Under the pieces are notes generated by a model. The model had not been told where the DNA came from, did not search any database, and saw nothing but the letters and a program-made list of their open reading frames with translations. From Methanobacteriota archaeon (GTDB lineage: Archaea > Thermoplasmatota > Poseidoniia > Poseidoniales > Poseidoniaceae), in NCBI GenBank assembly GCA_029979405.1, contig JAPOHM010000025.1, positions 1 to 12,049 on the forward strand: 12,049 nt of DNA, read 5' to 3'. Below, piece by piece: positions 1-6,464 of this stretch (positions are counted from its first letter, which is position 1; each line of letters opens with the position of its first letter). The translations under genes were made by a program, and so were the position numbers.

Positions 1-617
1 AGGGCAATCCTGTCTGCTAATGATTCTAAATCAGAAACTGCATGGGATGAGATAACGATAGAAACTCCCTTCTTAGATAGTTGTTTCATCAAATTTGTAA
101 ATGCTCTCTGAGCGAGTGGGTCTAATCCGTTCAAAGGCTCATCCATGACGATGACTTCAGGGTTGCCCATCAAAGCGCAGGCCAGAGACATCCTTTGCCT
201 CATTCCCTGGGATAGGTTGTCCATTATGTCCTCTGATCTAGAAGACAAACCAACAGTCTCCAGTAATTTGTCTACATCGACGAAAGAAGATCTCATGTTA
301 GCAATGGTGTTCAATGCGTCTCGCACTGATATTCTGCCTTCCCACCTTACCTGTTCTGGCATGTATCCAATGAATTTTCTTCTGTAGCTTTCAGGCTTAT
401 CAAAACCATCACAATCATAAAGTCCACAAATTGCTCGAATCAATGTTGTTTTGCCTGCTCCGTTTGGACCAACGATACCAAGAATTGTTCCAGATTTTAT
501 CTCCAGATCGACTTGATAGATTCCAGCACCGTCTCTTTTTGCCCATGGTTTCCAACTCGAGTAGTCTCTAATTTTGTGACGCCATGTCACATTTCTTAGA
601 TTTAGGAGTGGCTCCAT
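1..617 (-). CDS. ABC transporter ATP-binding protein, ABC-2 exporter type (C-terminus cut by window edge)
   Basis: This is the nucleotide-binding subunit of an ABC transporter, working on the cytoplasmic face of the membrane. The first 205 codons are visible; the 3' end lies beyond the left edge. Reading from the ATG at 617, Walker A is GPNGAGKT (residues 50-57), the Q-loop region is near YMPEQ (85-89), the signature is LSQGM (135-139), Walker B is VIVMDE (155-160), the D-loop is NGLD and the switch histidine is H192 in SSHAVSD. The MPEQ loop, the LSQGM signature and the DEPLNGLDP segment are typical of ABC-2/CcmA-type exporters rather than importers. There is an insertion of about 20 residues before the first core strand (WRHKIRDYSSWKPW...). 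The substrate is unknown; a permease gene is expected beyond the left edge. It is divergent from the membrane-protein gene at 667. Confidence 0.9.
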   Translation of the reverse strand, partial: MEPLLNLRNVTWRHKIRDYSSWKPWAKRDGAGIYQVDLEIKSGTILGIVGPNGAGKTTLIRAICGLYDCDGFDKPESYRRKFIGYMPEQVRWEGRISVRDALNTIANMRSSFVDVDKLLETVGLSSRSEDIMDNLSQGMRQRMSLACALMGNPEVIVMDEPLNGLDPLAQRAFTNLMKQLSKKGVSIVISSHAVSDLESLADRIA

Positions 618-640
618 TAATCCGGAGAAGACGTTCACCC

Positions 641-649
641 TTTACAAAC
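641..649. promoter_or_regulatory. Possible shared TATA-like box between divergent genes
   Basis: The 49-bp gap between the two divergent genes holds TTTACAAA, which reads TTTGTAAA on the other strand. It lies about 28 nt upstream of the ABC ATPase ATG (617) and about 22 nt upstream of the TTG at 667. That is the distance expected for a TATA box serving leaderless or nearly leaderless transcripts. No strong Shine-Dalgarno sequence is seen for either gene. This is a weak call based on spacing and AT content only. Confidence 0.3.
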
Positions 650-666
650 TGACCCCAAAATGTGGA

Positions 667-1512
667 TTGAAGGGTTGTACTTATCCTGTAGACGGCTTAC
701 CACCGTACGTGTTGGGAGGTTTATTGGCGACATTTGGAATAGCCGTCGCTATTTACTGTTACCTACGTTTTGTAGCTGAGAAATTTGACAAGAATGGTTT
801 TAGTTTCATATTAATTTCCACAGTTCTACTCTGGGTTATTCCATACGGATTTGTTTTATTATTACCACTTGGAATATTGTTTTCGCTTTCAAGCCCTGCG
901 GCGAGGAGTGAATGGGAAGACAATAAAAAGTCACGAATAGTTTCAACAATAATCATTCTTTTTGTCATGATTTCATTTGCATTTTATCCAATTTCAGTTC
1001 CTCAAGGTCCTTCAGACTGGGGCGAGCCGATATCGGAGGAGAATCCATATGCTCCTGCTTGGCCAGCTAGCGAACAGTACACGTGGTTCTACGATGAAGC
1101 GGTAATCAGTTTGGTTAATGTAAGAACCCCACATACTTATTCAGAATTTGGACAGGCTTCATTTTCAGTGAATATGGCAATCGTTTTGGGAATTCATGAG
1201 CAAAGAATGCAACAGTCTATAGAAGTAATGAACAATTTAATTCCCCCTGGATTCAGTATTGATTCAACTTCATTTAAGTTAGTAGAAGTTAGTACTGAAG
1301 GTAGTTACCAATACGGAGATGAATCATATTTCATTAGCAGATTTGAAATAAAGAGGGACGGTTTTGAAACTACTATTGGAACAGTCCTTGTTGTAGCAAT
1401 CCCAAATTTTGGTGGAGAAATGACGGTGCTCTCAATAACTCGATCTACCTTATTTTCTTCGGAAGATATCTTTGAAGAGAATATAGTGAACCAGTATCTA
1501 AATTCACTTTAG
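667..1512 (+). CDS. Hypothetical membrane protein with a C-terminal extracytoplasmic domain
   Basis: I do not recognise this protein. The 281 residues begin at a TTG codon; the frame stays open upstream, so the start is uncertain, and a GTG at 709 is possible. Hydrophobic segments lie at about residues 13-34, 46-74 (long enough for two helices) and 91-110. Positive charges after the first segment (R34, K39, K42) and in the loop at 80-90 (R, KK, R) suggest those loops are cytoplasmic. That would place the soluble part, about 111-281, outside. The part outside starts with a Pro/Trp-rich linker (PQGPSDWGEP, then YAPAWP) and then looks like a mixed alpha/beta domain without cysteines or an obvious catalytic motif. 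It ends 15 bp before the convergent phnE stop. Its divergence from the ABC ATPase does not establish a functional link. Confidence 0.72.
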   Translation: MKGCTYPVDGLPPYVLGGLLATFGIAVAIYCYLRFVAEKFDKNGFSFILISTVLLWVIPYGFVLLLPLGILFSLSSPAARSEWEDNKKSRIVSTIIILFVMISFAFYPISVPQGPSDWGEPISEENPYAPAWPASEQYTWFYDEAVISLVNVRTPHTYSEFGQASFSVNMAIVLGIHEQRMQQSIEVMNNLIPPGFSIDSTSFKLVEVSTEGSYQYGDESYFISRFEIKRDGFETTIGTVLVVAIPNFGGEMTVLSITRSTLFSSEDIFEENIVNQYLNSL

Positions 1513-1527
1513 CTGTGATACGTTTGT

Positions 1528-2439
1528 TTATTCACTTTCAGTATCCGAGTTTTTCTTCATCGGTGTAGGGTGTATTGCTGATGAAATTGCAGCAGGTAAG
1601 AACAAAGATGACCAAGCAGGCCTATCCACATCTCCTTCTTCATTAACTGCAGACCTAAGCGCCATCGATATGAAATCAATTATCACAACCACTAAGAAAA
1701 CGATGATTAGTAATGCAACGACCTTATCGTATTGTGCCAATTTTAGATATGTATTGATGTATAATCCGATTCCTCCAGCACCTACTAACCCGATTACAGT
1801 TCCGTGTCTTACATTGTATTCGAACATGAAAAGTAAGTGACTCAACAGGTTGTTAGCTGATTCAGGAATTGCAACTAACCAAGCGGTTTCAGTTCTGGTC
1901 ATCCCCATCGCCTTTGCAGATTCAAGAGGTGCGTTTTTGATTCCTTCCATTGATTCAAATTGTAATTTCCCAAGATAGCCAACCGTGTAGAAGGACATAG
2001 CACAAATTCCAGCTAAAGTCCCCATGTCGAATATAATCATGAACAAAACAGCCCAGATTATAGATGGCAAACTTCTCATTGCAGCGAGAAGTATCCTCGA
2101 TGGAATAGCAAACTCGATTGGAGATAGATTGCTTGCAGATAGAACTGAAAGAGGAAGAGATACAATGAACCCAATCACAGTTGCAACAAATGCAATCTTG
2201 ATTGTTTCAACCATTCCAAGCCATGCTACTGAGCACGTGAACTCGAAGGTTGAATCACATACTGGATAGGATTGTGCTTCAAGTACAGACCAATCTGGTG
2301 GCCACAAACTTTCGCTAAAAAAGACACCAAGGTTGTTCCAACCACCACTCAGTCTTCCCCAGTTGCCTACTAAATCTACGAAAATGATGAAGGTTAGGAT
2401 GAGGATTGATGACCCAATTATTGCGGTTCTTTTGTTCAT
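1528..2439 (-). CDS. phnE: Phosphonate-family ABC transporter permease (PhnE-like)
   Basis: This is the membrane channel subunit of the PhnCDE-type importer. The 303 residues contain an N-terminal helix (about 7-24), a periplasm-side loop with two or three cysteines, and then a permease core with helices near 74-98, 115-137, 140-158, 200-225 and 240-262. The EAA loop that docks on the ATPase is clear at about 172-191 (ESAKAMGMTRTETAWLVAIP). The run EYNVRHGTVIGLVGAGGIG (207-225) is the family hallmark of PhnE. The N-terminal extension of about 70 residues and a soluble C-terminal tail of about 40 residues (NEEGDVDRP... to SDTESE) are longer than in typical PhnE. The start ATG overlaps the phnC stop by 4 nt (ATGA), so the two are translationally coupled. 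It is the last gene of the phnDCE operon. Confidence 0.88.
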   Translation of the reverse strand: MNKRTAIIGSSILILTFIIFVDLVGNWGRLSGGWNNLGVFFSESLWPPDWSVLEAQSYPVCDSTFEFTCSVAWLGMVETIKIAFVATVIGFIVSLPLSVLSASNLSPIEFAIPSRILLAAMRSLPSIIWAVLFMIIFDMGTLAGICAMSFYTVGYLGKLQFESMEGIKNAPLESAKAMGMTRTETAWLVAIPESANNLLSHLLFMFEYNVRHGTVIGLVGAGGIGLYINTYLKLAQYDKVVALLIIVFLVVVIIDFISMALRSAVNEEGDVDRPAWSSLFLPAAISSAIHPTPMKKNSDTESE

Positions 2440-3098
2440 CTAACCAACTCCTCAATTAGACGATTATCTTCAATTCTCCAGATTCGATTTGCAACTTGTT
2501 TGGCTAATTCTTCGTGATGTTCTACCATTATCATGGCAGAGTTTTGTGCTTTGATGGCAGTTCTCACAGTTTTCATTACAATATCGACGTTGTCATCATC
2601 AAGCTCCCCCAAAAATTCATCGGCAAGAACAAGTTTTGGTCGTTGCGCAACAGTTTTGGCAGTAGCAACTCGTCGTTGTTGTCCCCCTGAAAGGATTCTT
2701 ACAGGTTGATCTGCTAAGTGTGATATTCCAAGGTCTGTCATTGCCTTTTCAGCAAATTCTCTTTGCTTGGATGGAACAGGAAAGAACGGTAAATACCAAC
2801 GCGATAATCCGACTCTAGTGCCCATCTCTATGTTTGTTCTTACAGAAGCATTGCCAACCAATCCAAGGCGTTGTGGTATGTAGCCCAAACCACCGCGAGA
2901 TGGAACCGCCAACTCAACCTCGCCTTCTAATGGTTTAACCAATCCAGCAATTGTACGTAACAATGTAGTTTTCCCGATCCCTGAGGGGCCCAAAACCGCA
3001 ATAACATCTCCAGATGAAACTTCAATGTTGATATCTTCGATAAGAGGTATGTCATAACCGACAGAAACATCGTGAAGATGAACTAATACCTCTTCCAA
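2436..3098 (-). CDS. phnC: Phosphonate-family ABC transporter ATP-binding protein (PhnC-like)
   Basis: This is the cytoplasmic ATPase of the importer. It has 220 residues, compact for PhnC (usually about 250). Walker A is GPSGIGKT (37-44), the Q-loop is PQRLG (Q76), the signature is LSGGQQRR (136-143), Walker B is LVLADE (156-161) and the switch histidine is H194 in VEHHEE. The start is a TTG at 3098: the only upstream in-frame codons before the preceding stop offer no other start, and AAGGTGG, a good Shine-Dalgarno sequence, lies 7 nt upstream. It begins 12 nt after the phnD stop and overlaps phnE by 4 nt. Together with a PhnD-type binding protein and a PhnE-type permease this fits phosphonate, phosphite or phosphate uptake. 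The ATPase alone would also fit other small-anion importers. Confidence 0.88.
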   Translation of the reverse strand: MEEVLVHLHDVSVGYDIPLIEDINIEVSSGDVIAVLGPSGIGKTTLLRTIAGLVKPLEGEVELAVPSRGGLGYIPQRLGLVGNASVRTNIEMGTRVGLSRWYLPFFPVPSKQREFAEKAMTDLGISHLADQPVRILSGGQQRRVATAKTVAQRPKLVLADEFLGELDDDNVDIVMKTVRTAIKAQNSAMIMVEHHEELAKQVANRIWRIEDNRLIEELVR

Positions 3099-3110
3099 AC
3101 AAAACCCACC

Positions 3111-4151
3111 TTAGGAGTATTTCTCATCTAGATATTCTTGGATTCCAGGTACGTGCTGAATCAGATTACCATATGATCCTAAATGCTCTTCCGTAGTCGT
3201 TTCAATAATTCCAGGTGTATTCAAGATATTTTCCAAAATAGAGCGACCATCTTCTGTATTGTTAAGTTCTATTAGAGCAGAAACTATCAGATTTCGAGTC
3301 ATATCGTCAATGGTATTTGGCTGATACATAAGAGGATGAGAAGGTGCTTGTCCAAATGCTGGAAGAGCAACGTATCTATCTCTATCAAGACACCAAGTTT
3401 CTCTTTCACCTTCTTCGGGGCAATAAGAATCTACGGAAGAATCCTTAGCAAACGCAACCACTCCTTCACCATCAGAAAGACAACGCAGAGCGCCAGAATA
3501 TCCGTAGTAGAGTGAACCAGATTCAGGAATTGAAGCATCTTCGGAGAAATGAGAAAATATCGTATTTCTCAAGGATTCTATATCATCATCATCTCCAACA
3601 ACCTCTGCATATCCCTCTCCAATGAAATACCCCATCGGGATTAACATACCTGCTGATTTCAACCAGCCAGTGTGGCATGTAACCCCTCCTTCAAGTTCGG
3701 CAAACGGATCTGTTGTATCATTATCGTCCAGTGCAGCGATACCTGCTGAACTATCATTTAGAACCCATGCGTGAGCATTGTAGTAAGTTCTACCATCGTT
3801 ATTCATATCTGCGGCCATGGCTTCTAATCCATATGATTTCCATCCCATCCAAGCCGCACCTCCATCAAGAAATGCCATATCTGCGCTACCAAATCGTAGC
3901 GCTTCTAACGCTAAGCTATCAGAAGTAATTGCATAGATCTCAACATTTAATCCGGTTGCTTCGCTGAGGTAGTCTGCTAATTTCTGTGGATTGTCATCAA
4001 ATGAGGAATAATCATCTTTGATAGAAAATGCGATTCGAATTGTGTTATCGTCTTCATCTTCTCCAATACATCCGCTCATTCCTGTGAGTGTGAGCATGAG
4101 AATCAAGCAACTGCACGCTATTTTATTTTTACAAAACAAATTGCGTAACAT
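3111..4151 (-). CDS. phnD: PhnD-family substrate-binding lipoprotein of an ABC transporter
   Basis: This is the extracellular receptor that captures the substrate for PhnCE. Read from the ATG at 4151, it has 346 residues. It starts with a lipoprotein signal: basic LRNLFCKNK, a hydrophobic stretch, and a lipobox ending GMSGC with C28 as the lipid-anchored residue, followed by acidic IGEDEDDN. The mature part has the PhnD pattern: IRIAFSIKDDYSSF, then LADYLSEATGLNVEIY, then ALRFGSADMAFLDGGAAWMG. It carries several cysteines, probably in disulfides. I prefer the ATG at 4151 over the in-frame ATG at 4187. The 4151 start has GGTGGGG upstream and lies downstream of the predicted transcription start, while 4187 lies between the TATA box and that start. 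The substrate cannot be told from sequence: phosphonate, phosphite, hypophosphite and phosphate binders share this fold. No C-P lyase or phosphonatase gene is nearby. Confidence 0.87.
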   Translation of the reverse strand: MLRNLFCKNKIACSCLILMLTLTGMSGCIGEDEDDNTIRIAFSIKDDYSSFDDNPQKLADYLSEATGLNVEIYAITSDSLALEALRFGSADMAFLDGGAAWMGWKSYGLEAMAADMNNDGRTYYNAHAWVLNDSSAGIAALDDNDTTDPFAELEGGVTCHTGWLKSAGMLIPMGYFIGEGYAEVVGDDDDIESLRNTIFSHFSEDASIPESGSLYYGYSGALRCLSDGEGVVAFAKDSSVDSYCPEEGERETWCLDRDRYVALPAFGQAPSHPLMYQPNTIDDMTRNLIVSALIELNNTEDGRSILENILNTPGIIETTTEEHLGSYGNLIQHVPGIQEYLDEKYS

Positions 4152-4166
4152 TAATTCCCCACCGTG

Positions 4167-4182
4167 TTTAGGGCGCCCTAAA
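4167..4182. promoter_or_regulatory. Operator-like perfect 16-nt palindrome at the phnD transcription start
   Basis: TTTAGGGCGCCCTAAA is its own reverse complement over all 16 positions. It lies 15 nt upstream of the phnD ATG and covers the place where transcription should begin, about 25 nt after the TATA-like box. A protein bound here would block initiation. The half-sites TTTAGG and CCTAAA match those of the partner repeat at 4201-4216. Confidence 0.72.
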
Positions 4183-4192
4183 AACATCTAAC

Positions 4193-4201
4193 TTATTTAA
4201 T
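4193..4201 (-). promoter_or_regulatory. TATA-like box for phnDCE
   Basis: On the minus strand the box reads ATTAAATAA, within an AT-rich stretch. It sits directly between the two inverted repeats and predicts a start of transcription near 4168-4172, giving a short leader of about 17-20 nt that contains GGTGGGG before the phnD ATG. It was identified by composition and spacing only. Confidence 0.55.
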
Positions 4202-4216
4202 TTAGGCCACCCTAAA
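4201..4216. promoter_or_regulatory. Second operator-like inverted repeat upstream of the phnD TATA box
   Basis: TTTAGG-CCAC-CCTAAA repeats the same six-base half-sites as the palindrome at 4167-4182, with the same 4-nt spacer but an imperfect centre. The two sites are 34 nt apart centre to centre, about three helical turns, so dimers bound to both could face the same side of the DNA. This copy abuts the TATA box where TFB would bind and also overlaps the stop codon of the upstream DCC-family gene. Confidence 0.7.
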
Positions 4217-4532
4217 ATCTAAGTTTTGAAATTATGATGTAACCTAAATCTCTGATGGGAAGAGGAATAATGTATGCAAAAGGAAATAGCCATTTCCAAT
4301 TCCACTTCATATACAGCAGGCATCTAATTGCCGCAGCAGATCTGACATAGGCCTTCTCGTTTCTAATCAGTACTACAGAATCTATGGTTACCGAATGTTT
4401 TTGTAACAACATCTTACCATTTTCGGATTCCAATTCTGAAATCTCGAGTTCCTTACTGAGTCTCTTATTCAAAAAATTACCACTGCGCGTACAAAGGCCA
4501 CACAGCCCATCGATCAGTAAGATATCATTCAT
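4212..4532 (-). CDS. DCC-family thiol-disulfide oxidoreductase-like protein (DUF393)
   Basis: This is a small protein of 106 residues with the defining DCC motif: D8-G-L-C11-G-L-C14, then the typical helix after it (SGNFLNKRLS). The later conserved segments are also present: SAAAIRCLL (about 83-91) and PLPIRDLGYIIISKLRF, matching the family pattern around P-x-x-x-RD-x-x-Y. The paired cysteines suggest redox exchange with protein thiols, but the family's biochemical role is poorly known. The protein ends right after KLRF, where relatives usually run a few residues further (RYRWFGK-like), so the C-terminus is slightly short. The stop codon falls inside the phnD operator. Its start lies 2 nt after the stop of the upstream winged-helix gene, so the two are co-transcribed and probably coupled. 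Confidence 0.85.
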   Translation of the reverse strand: MNDILLIDGLCGLCTRSGNFLNKRLSKELEISELESENGKMLLQKHSVTIDSVVLIRNEKAYVRSAAAIRCLLYMKWNWKWLFPFAYIIPLPIRDLGYIIISKLRF

Positions 4533-4534
4533 CT

Positions 4535-4747
4535 TTAATCAGCAGCGATGTGAAGGTTACCGTCTTTGTAGAAAACCTGTATTTTGGTTGGAACTTTTTT
4601 TGTTAGTGATGCTATAGTTTCATAGATTTCATTTTGTGTAATGCCAAAAGACTTGGCTGCTTTAGGTGTAGACCAAGCAATGTTTTCAAAATCAGATTGC
4701 CTAATCCACTCGAAAAGCCTCATTTCGAGGTCCGTGAGTTCTGCCAT
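4535..4747 (-). CDS. Small winged-helix-like protein, function unknown
   Basis: From the ATG at 4747 this encodes 70 residues that look like a bare winged helix-turn-helix: a first helix LTDLEMRLFEWIRQ, a short helix TPKAAKSFG, a recognition-like helix TQNEIYETIASLTKK, and a two-strand wing KIQVFYKDGNLHIAAD. I do not recognise a named family, and DNA binding is an inference from the predicted shape. The frame is also open to an ATG at 4837 (100 residues), which would overlap the end of gpsA by 53 nt. I prefer 4747 because GGGAG lies 4 nt upstream and the domain is complete without the extra part. Its neighbours are gpsA upstream and the DCC gene 2 nt downstream. As a DNA-binding candidate it is worth testing against the phnD operators, but nothing shows a link. 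Confidence 0.68.
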   Translation of the reverse strand: MAELTDLEMRLFEWIRQSDFENIAWSTPKAAKSFGITQNEIYETIASLTKKVPTKIQVFYKDGNLHIAAD

Positions 4748-4784
4748 GATACTCCCAAACCGTTCAAGCACATCAAAACTACCA

Positions 4785-5783
4785 TCAGGATAGCGCAACC
4801 ATTCTTCTACAGCACTCTTCAGCGGTAATTTGACCATCGAGTAACATATTCAAAGACTCCACAAACGGAATGTCCATTTCCATGTTTGCAGCTCTTTCTC
4901 TGAACATTCTAGCGGCGCGAACGCCTTCAGCGACCATAACCATTTCGTCCAATGCCTGTTCAAGACTTAAGCCACTTCCAAGTTTTTCACCCATAGATCG
5001 ATTCCGTCCATGAGGTGATGTTGCCGTTACGTACATGTCTCCTAAACCGGCTGGTCCGAATGCAACGTCTGCTCTTGCACCGAGCTGTGGAAGTAGTATG
5101 CATCCTTCCCTAAATCCAGTGCTAAAAATAGCGGCTTTTAGATTGTCACCACCGAGAGTTCCGACCTTCTTTAGTCCGTCAACTAGTCCACAAGCAAGGG
5201 CTACTACGTTTTTGAACGCACCCCACAATTCTGCTCCTTCTGGGTCCGAAGCAGGGTGTAAAATGAATGTAGGAGTACTCAATGTGTTAGCCAAACTTTT
5301 TGCAACCGAGGTATCTTTGCTCGCAACAATGGCTGTAGTCATGACTCCACTTGCTGCCTCTGGGGCAATAGTTGGTCCTGTAACAACCGCTAATGCATTG
5401 CCTTTATTTTTGGACATCAAAGTTTCATGAATTGCTTCTGAAATCAGTCGATTGCCGGGAGCTAATCCCTTGGCTAAATCAAGTAAGACATGGCCAGGAC
5501 GCAGGTGGTCGACAATATCCTCAACAACTCCTAAAATAACAGATGATGGGATAGCTAGAACAATAATTTCAGTCCCCTCTAATGCTTCTTCAACTCTCAT
5601 CGTGACTTCTAATCCTTTGAGAGATTGATTTGGAAGATACTTGTGATTCATATCTTCCATAGTAATTGATTCATAGACTTCTTGTTCGATCGTCCAACCT
5701 TTCACATTATGCCCTTCTAATAGCCATAATCGTGCTATTGCACTGCCCCAGTTGCCTAATCCCAATACTGCAATATGAGCCAT
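4785..5783 (-). CDS. gpsA: NAD(P)-dependent sn-glycerol-3-phosphate dehydrogenase, bacterial type
   Basis: This enzyme reduces dihydroxyacetone phosphate to sn-glycerol-3-phosphate (G3P) in the cytoplasm, or runs the reverse reaction. The 332 residues match full-length GpsA. The N-terminal Rossmann motif is GLGNWGSA (8-15), followed by KYLPN (48-52), AIPS (77-80) and LAKGL with K105. The second half begins TGPTIAPEAASG. The substrate domain has GAFKNVVALACG with catalytic-type K191, GGDNLKAA, GPAGLGDMYVTATSPHGRNR (243-262) and a C-terminal EGVRAARMFRERA. Small departures from the bacterial consensus are GPTIAPEA for GPSFAxE and GPAGLGD for GLAGLGD; key residues look intact. Archaea normally make G1P with an unrelated enzyme, so this gene matters for the lipid question. 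An 81-bp gap separates it from the upstream GST-like gene; the winged-helix and DCC genes follow. Confidence 0.93.
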   Translation of the reverse strand: MAHIAVLGLGNWGSAIARLWLLEGHNVKGWTIEQEVYESITMEDMNHKYLPNQSLKGLEVTMRVEEALEGTEIIVLAIPSSVILGVVEDIVDHLRPGHVLLDLAKGLAPGNRLISEAIHETLMSKNKGNALAVVTGPTIAPEAASGVMTTAIVASKDTSVAKSLANTLSTPTFILHPASDPEGAELWGAFKNVVALACGLVDGLKKVGTLGGDNLKAAIFSTGFREGCILLPQLGARADVAFGPAGLGDMYVTATSPHGRNRSMGEKLGSGLSLEQALDEMVMVAEGVRAARMFRERAANMEMDIPFVESLNMLLDGQITAEECCRRMVALS

Positions 5784-5864
5784 ATCTTGTGCTGGCGTTT
5801 ACATTACCTTTAGTGAGTTTCCCTGTAAAATACCTAGAAATGACGATTATTAATGTCAATTGTA

Positions 5865-6452
5865 TCATCCAAAGGTCGTAAATTCAGGGTCTTCTTGATT
5901 CCACTGTTTATATTTCTTCATGCACTGAATAAATTCAGCCGATTCTAGATTTTCCTTTAGCCATAAGTGAATATTAGGCCAATCTTGAGAATCAAACCAA
6001 GTTCTATCATGATTCGCGAATTGCCTGACAAAAGGAAAGATACTGTCGCTCAAATTTCCACTGGGTATTGAATTATTCAAATCATTGAGAAATATTGATG
6101 CAGAATCTCTATGTTCAATTTTATCGACATTCTCATATCTATTTGGGTACTTGTACCTATCAAGGTGGAATTTGAATTCGTTATCATTTCTATCTATCCA
6201 ATTTTTCTCTTCATCAGATAAGTCCCATTCCATGACGTGTTGCATTATTTCTAGACTCTCTTCAATTACGGTTCCATCATTCAGTAACATCACTGGAACG
6301 GTTCCTTTCGGAGAAATTTCCATCATATGCTGTGGTCTATCTCGTAAGACTACTTCTCTGAGTTCGACTTGTTGCCCAGAACGAATCAATGCCATTCTTG
6401 CCCTCATGGCGTAAGGACATCTTCTGAAAGAATACAGAATTGGTAAACTCAT
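5865..6452 (-). CDS. Glutathione S-transferase-like protein with monothiol CPYA motif
   Basis: The 195 residues begin with a thioredoxin/GST N-terminal fold: LYSFRRCPYAMRARMAL has a single active-site-like cysteine at C12 (CPYA), the cis-proline is in GTVPV (P53), and the glutathione-site signature EES is at 64-66. The run of SPKGTVPV and VIEESLEIMQHV is characteristic of a bacterial GST subgroup (COG0625-like). The C-terminal half (about 78-195) should form the helical GST domain. Most archaea do not make glutathione, so the true thiol partner is unknown; glutaredoxin-like or dehalogenase-like activity is also possible. The start lies 12 nt after the endonuclease IV-like gene, so the two share a transcript. 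The gene was probably acquired from bacteria, an inference from family membership rather than from base composition, which looks like the neighbours. Confidence 0.83.
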   Translation of the reverse strand: MSLPILYSFRRCPYAMRARMALIRSGQQVELREVVLRDRPQHMMEISPKGTVPVMLLNDGTVIEESLEIMQHVMEWDLSDEEKNWIDRNDNEFKFHLDRYKYPNRYENVDKIEHRDSASIFLNDLNNSIPSGNLSDSIFPFVRQFANHDRTWFDSQDWPNIHLWLKENLESAEFIQCMKKYKQWNQEDPEFTTFG

Positions 6453-6464
6453 TTTATCATCCGG

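Noticed and set aside
4152..4187. Longer phnD start at the ATG at 4187
   Set aside because: It would lie upstream of the predicted transcription start and inside the operator region, and it places 12 odd residues before an otherwise normal lipoprotein signal.
4205..4240. Frameshift truncating the DCC gene
   Set aside because: The shortening is only a few residues, both key cysteines and the late conserved segment are intact, and other frames after the stop do not restore a family-like tail.
5035..5430. 131-codon plus-strand frame opposite gpsA
   Set aside because: It is a shadow of gpsA; the translation is low-complexity (Pro, Ser, Ala-rich) with no family signal.
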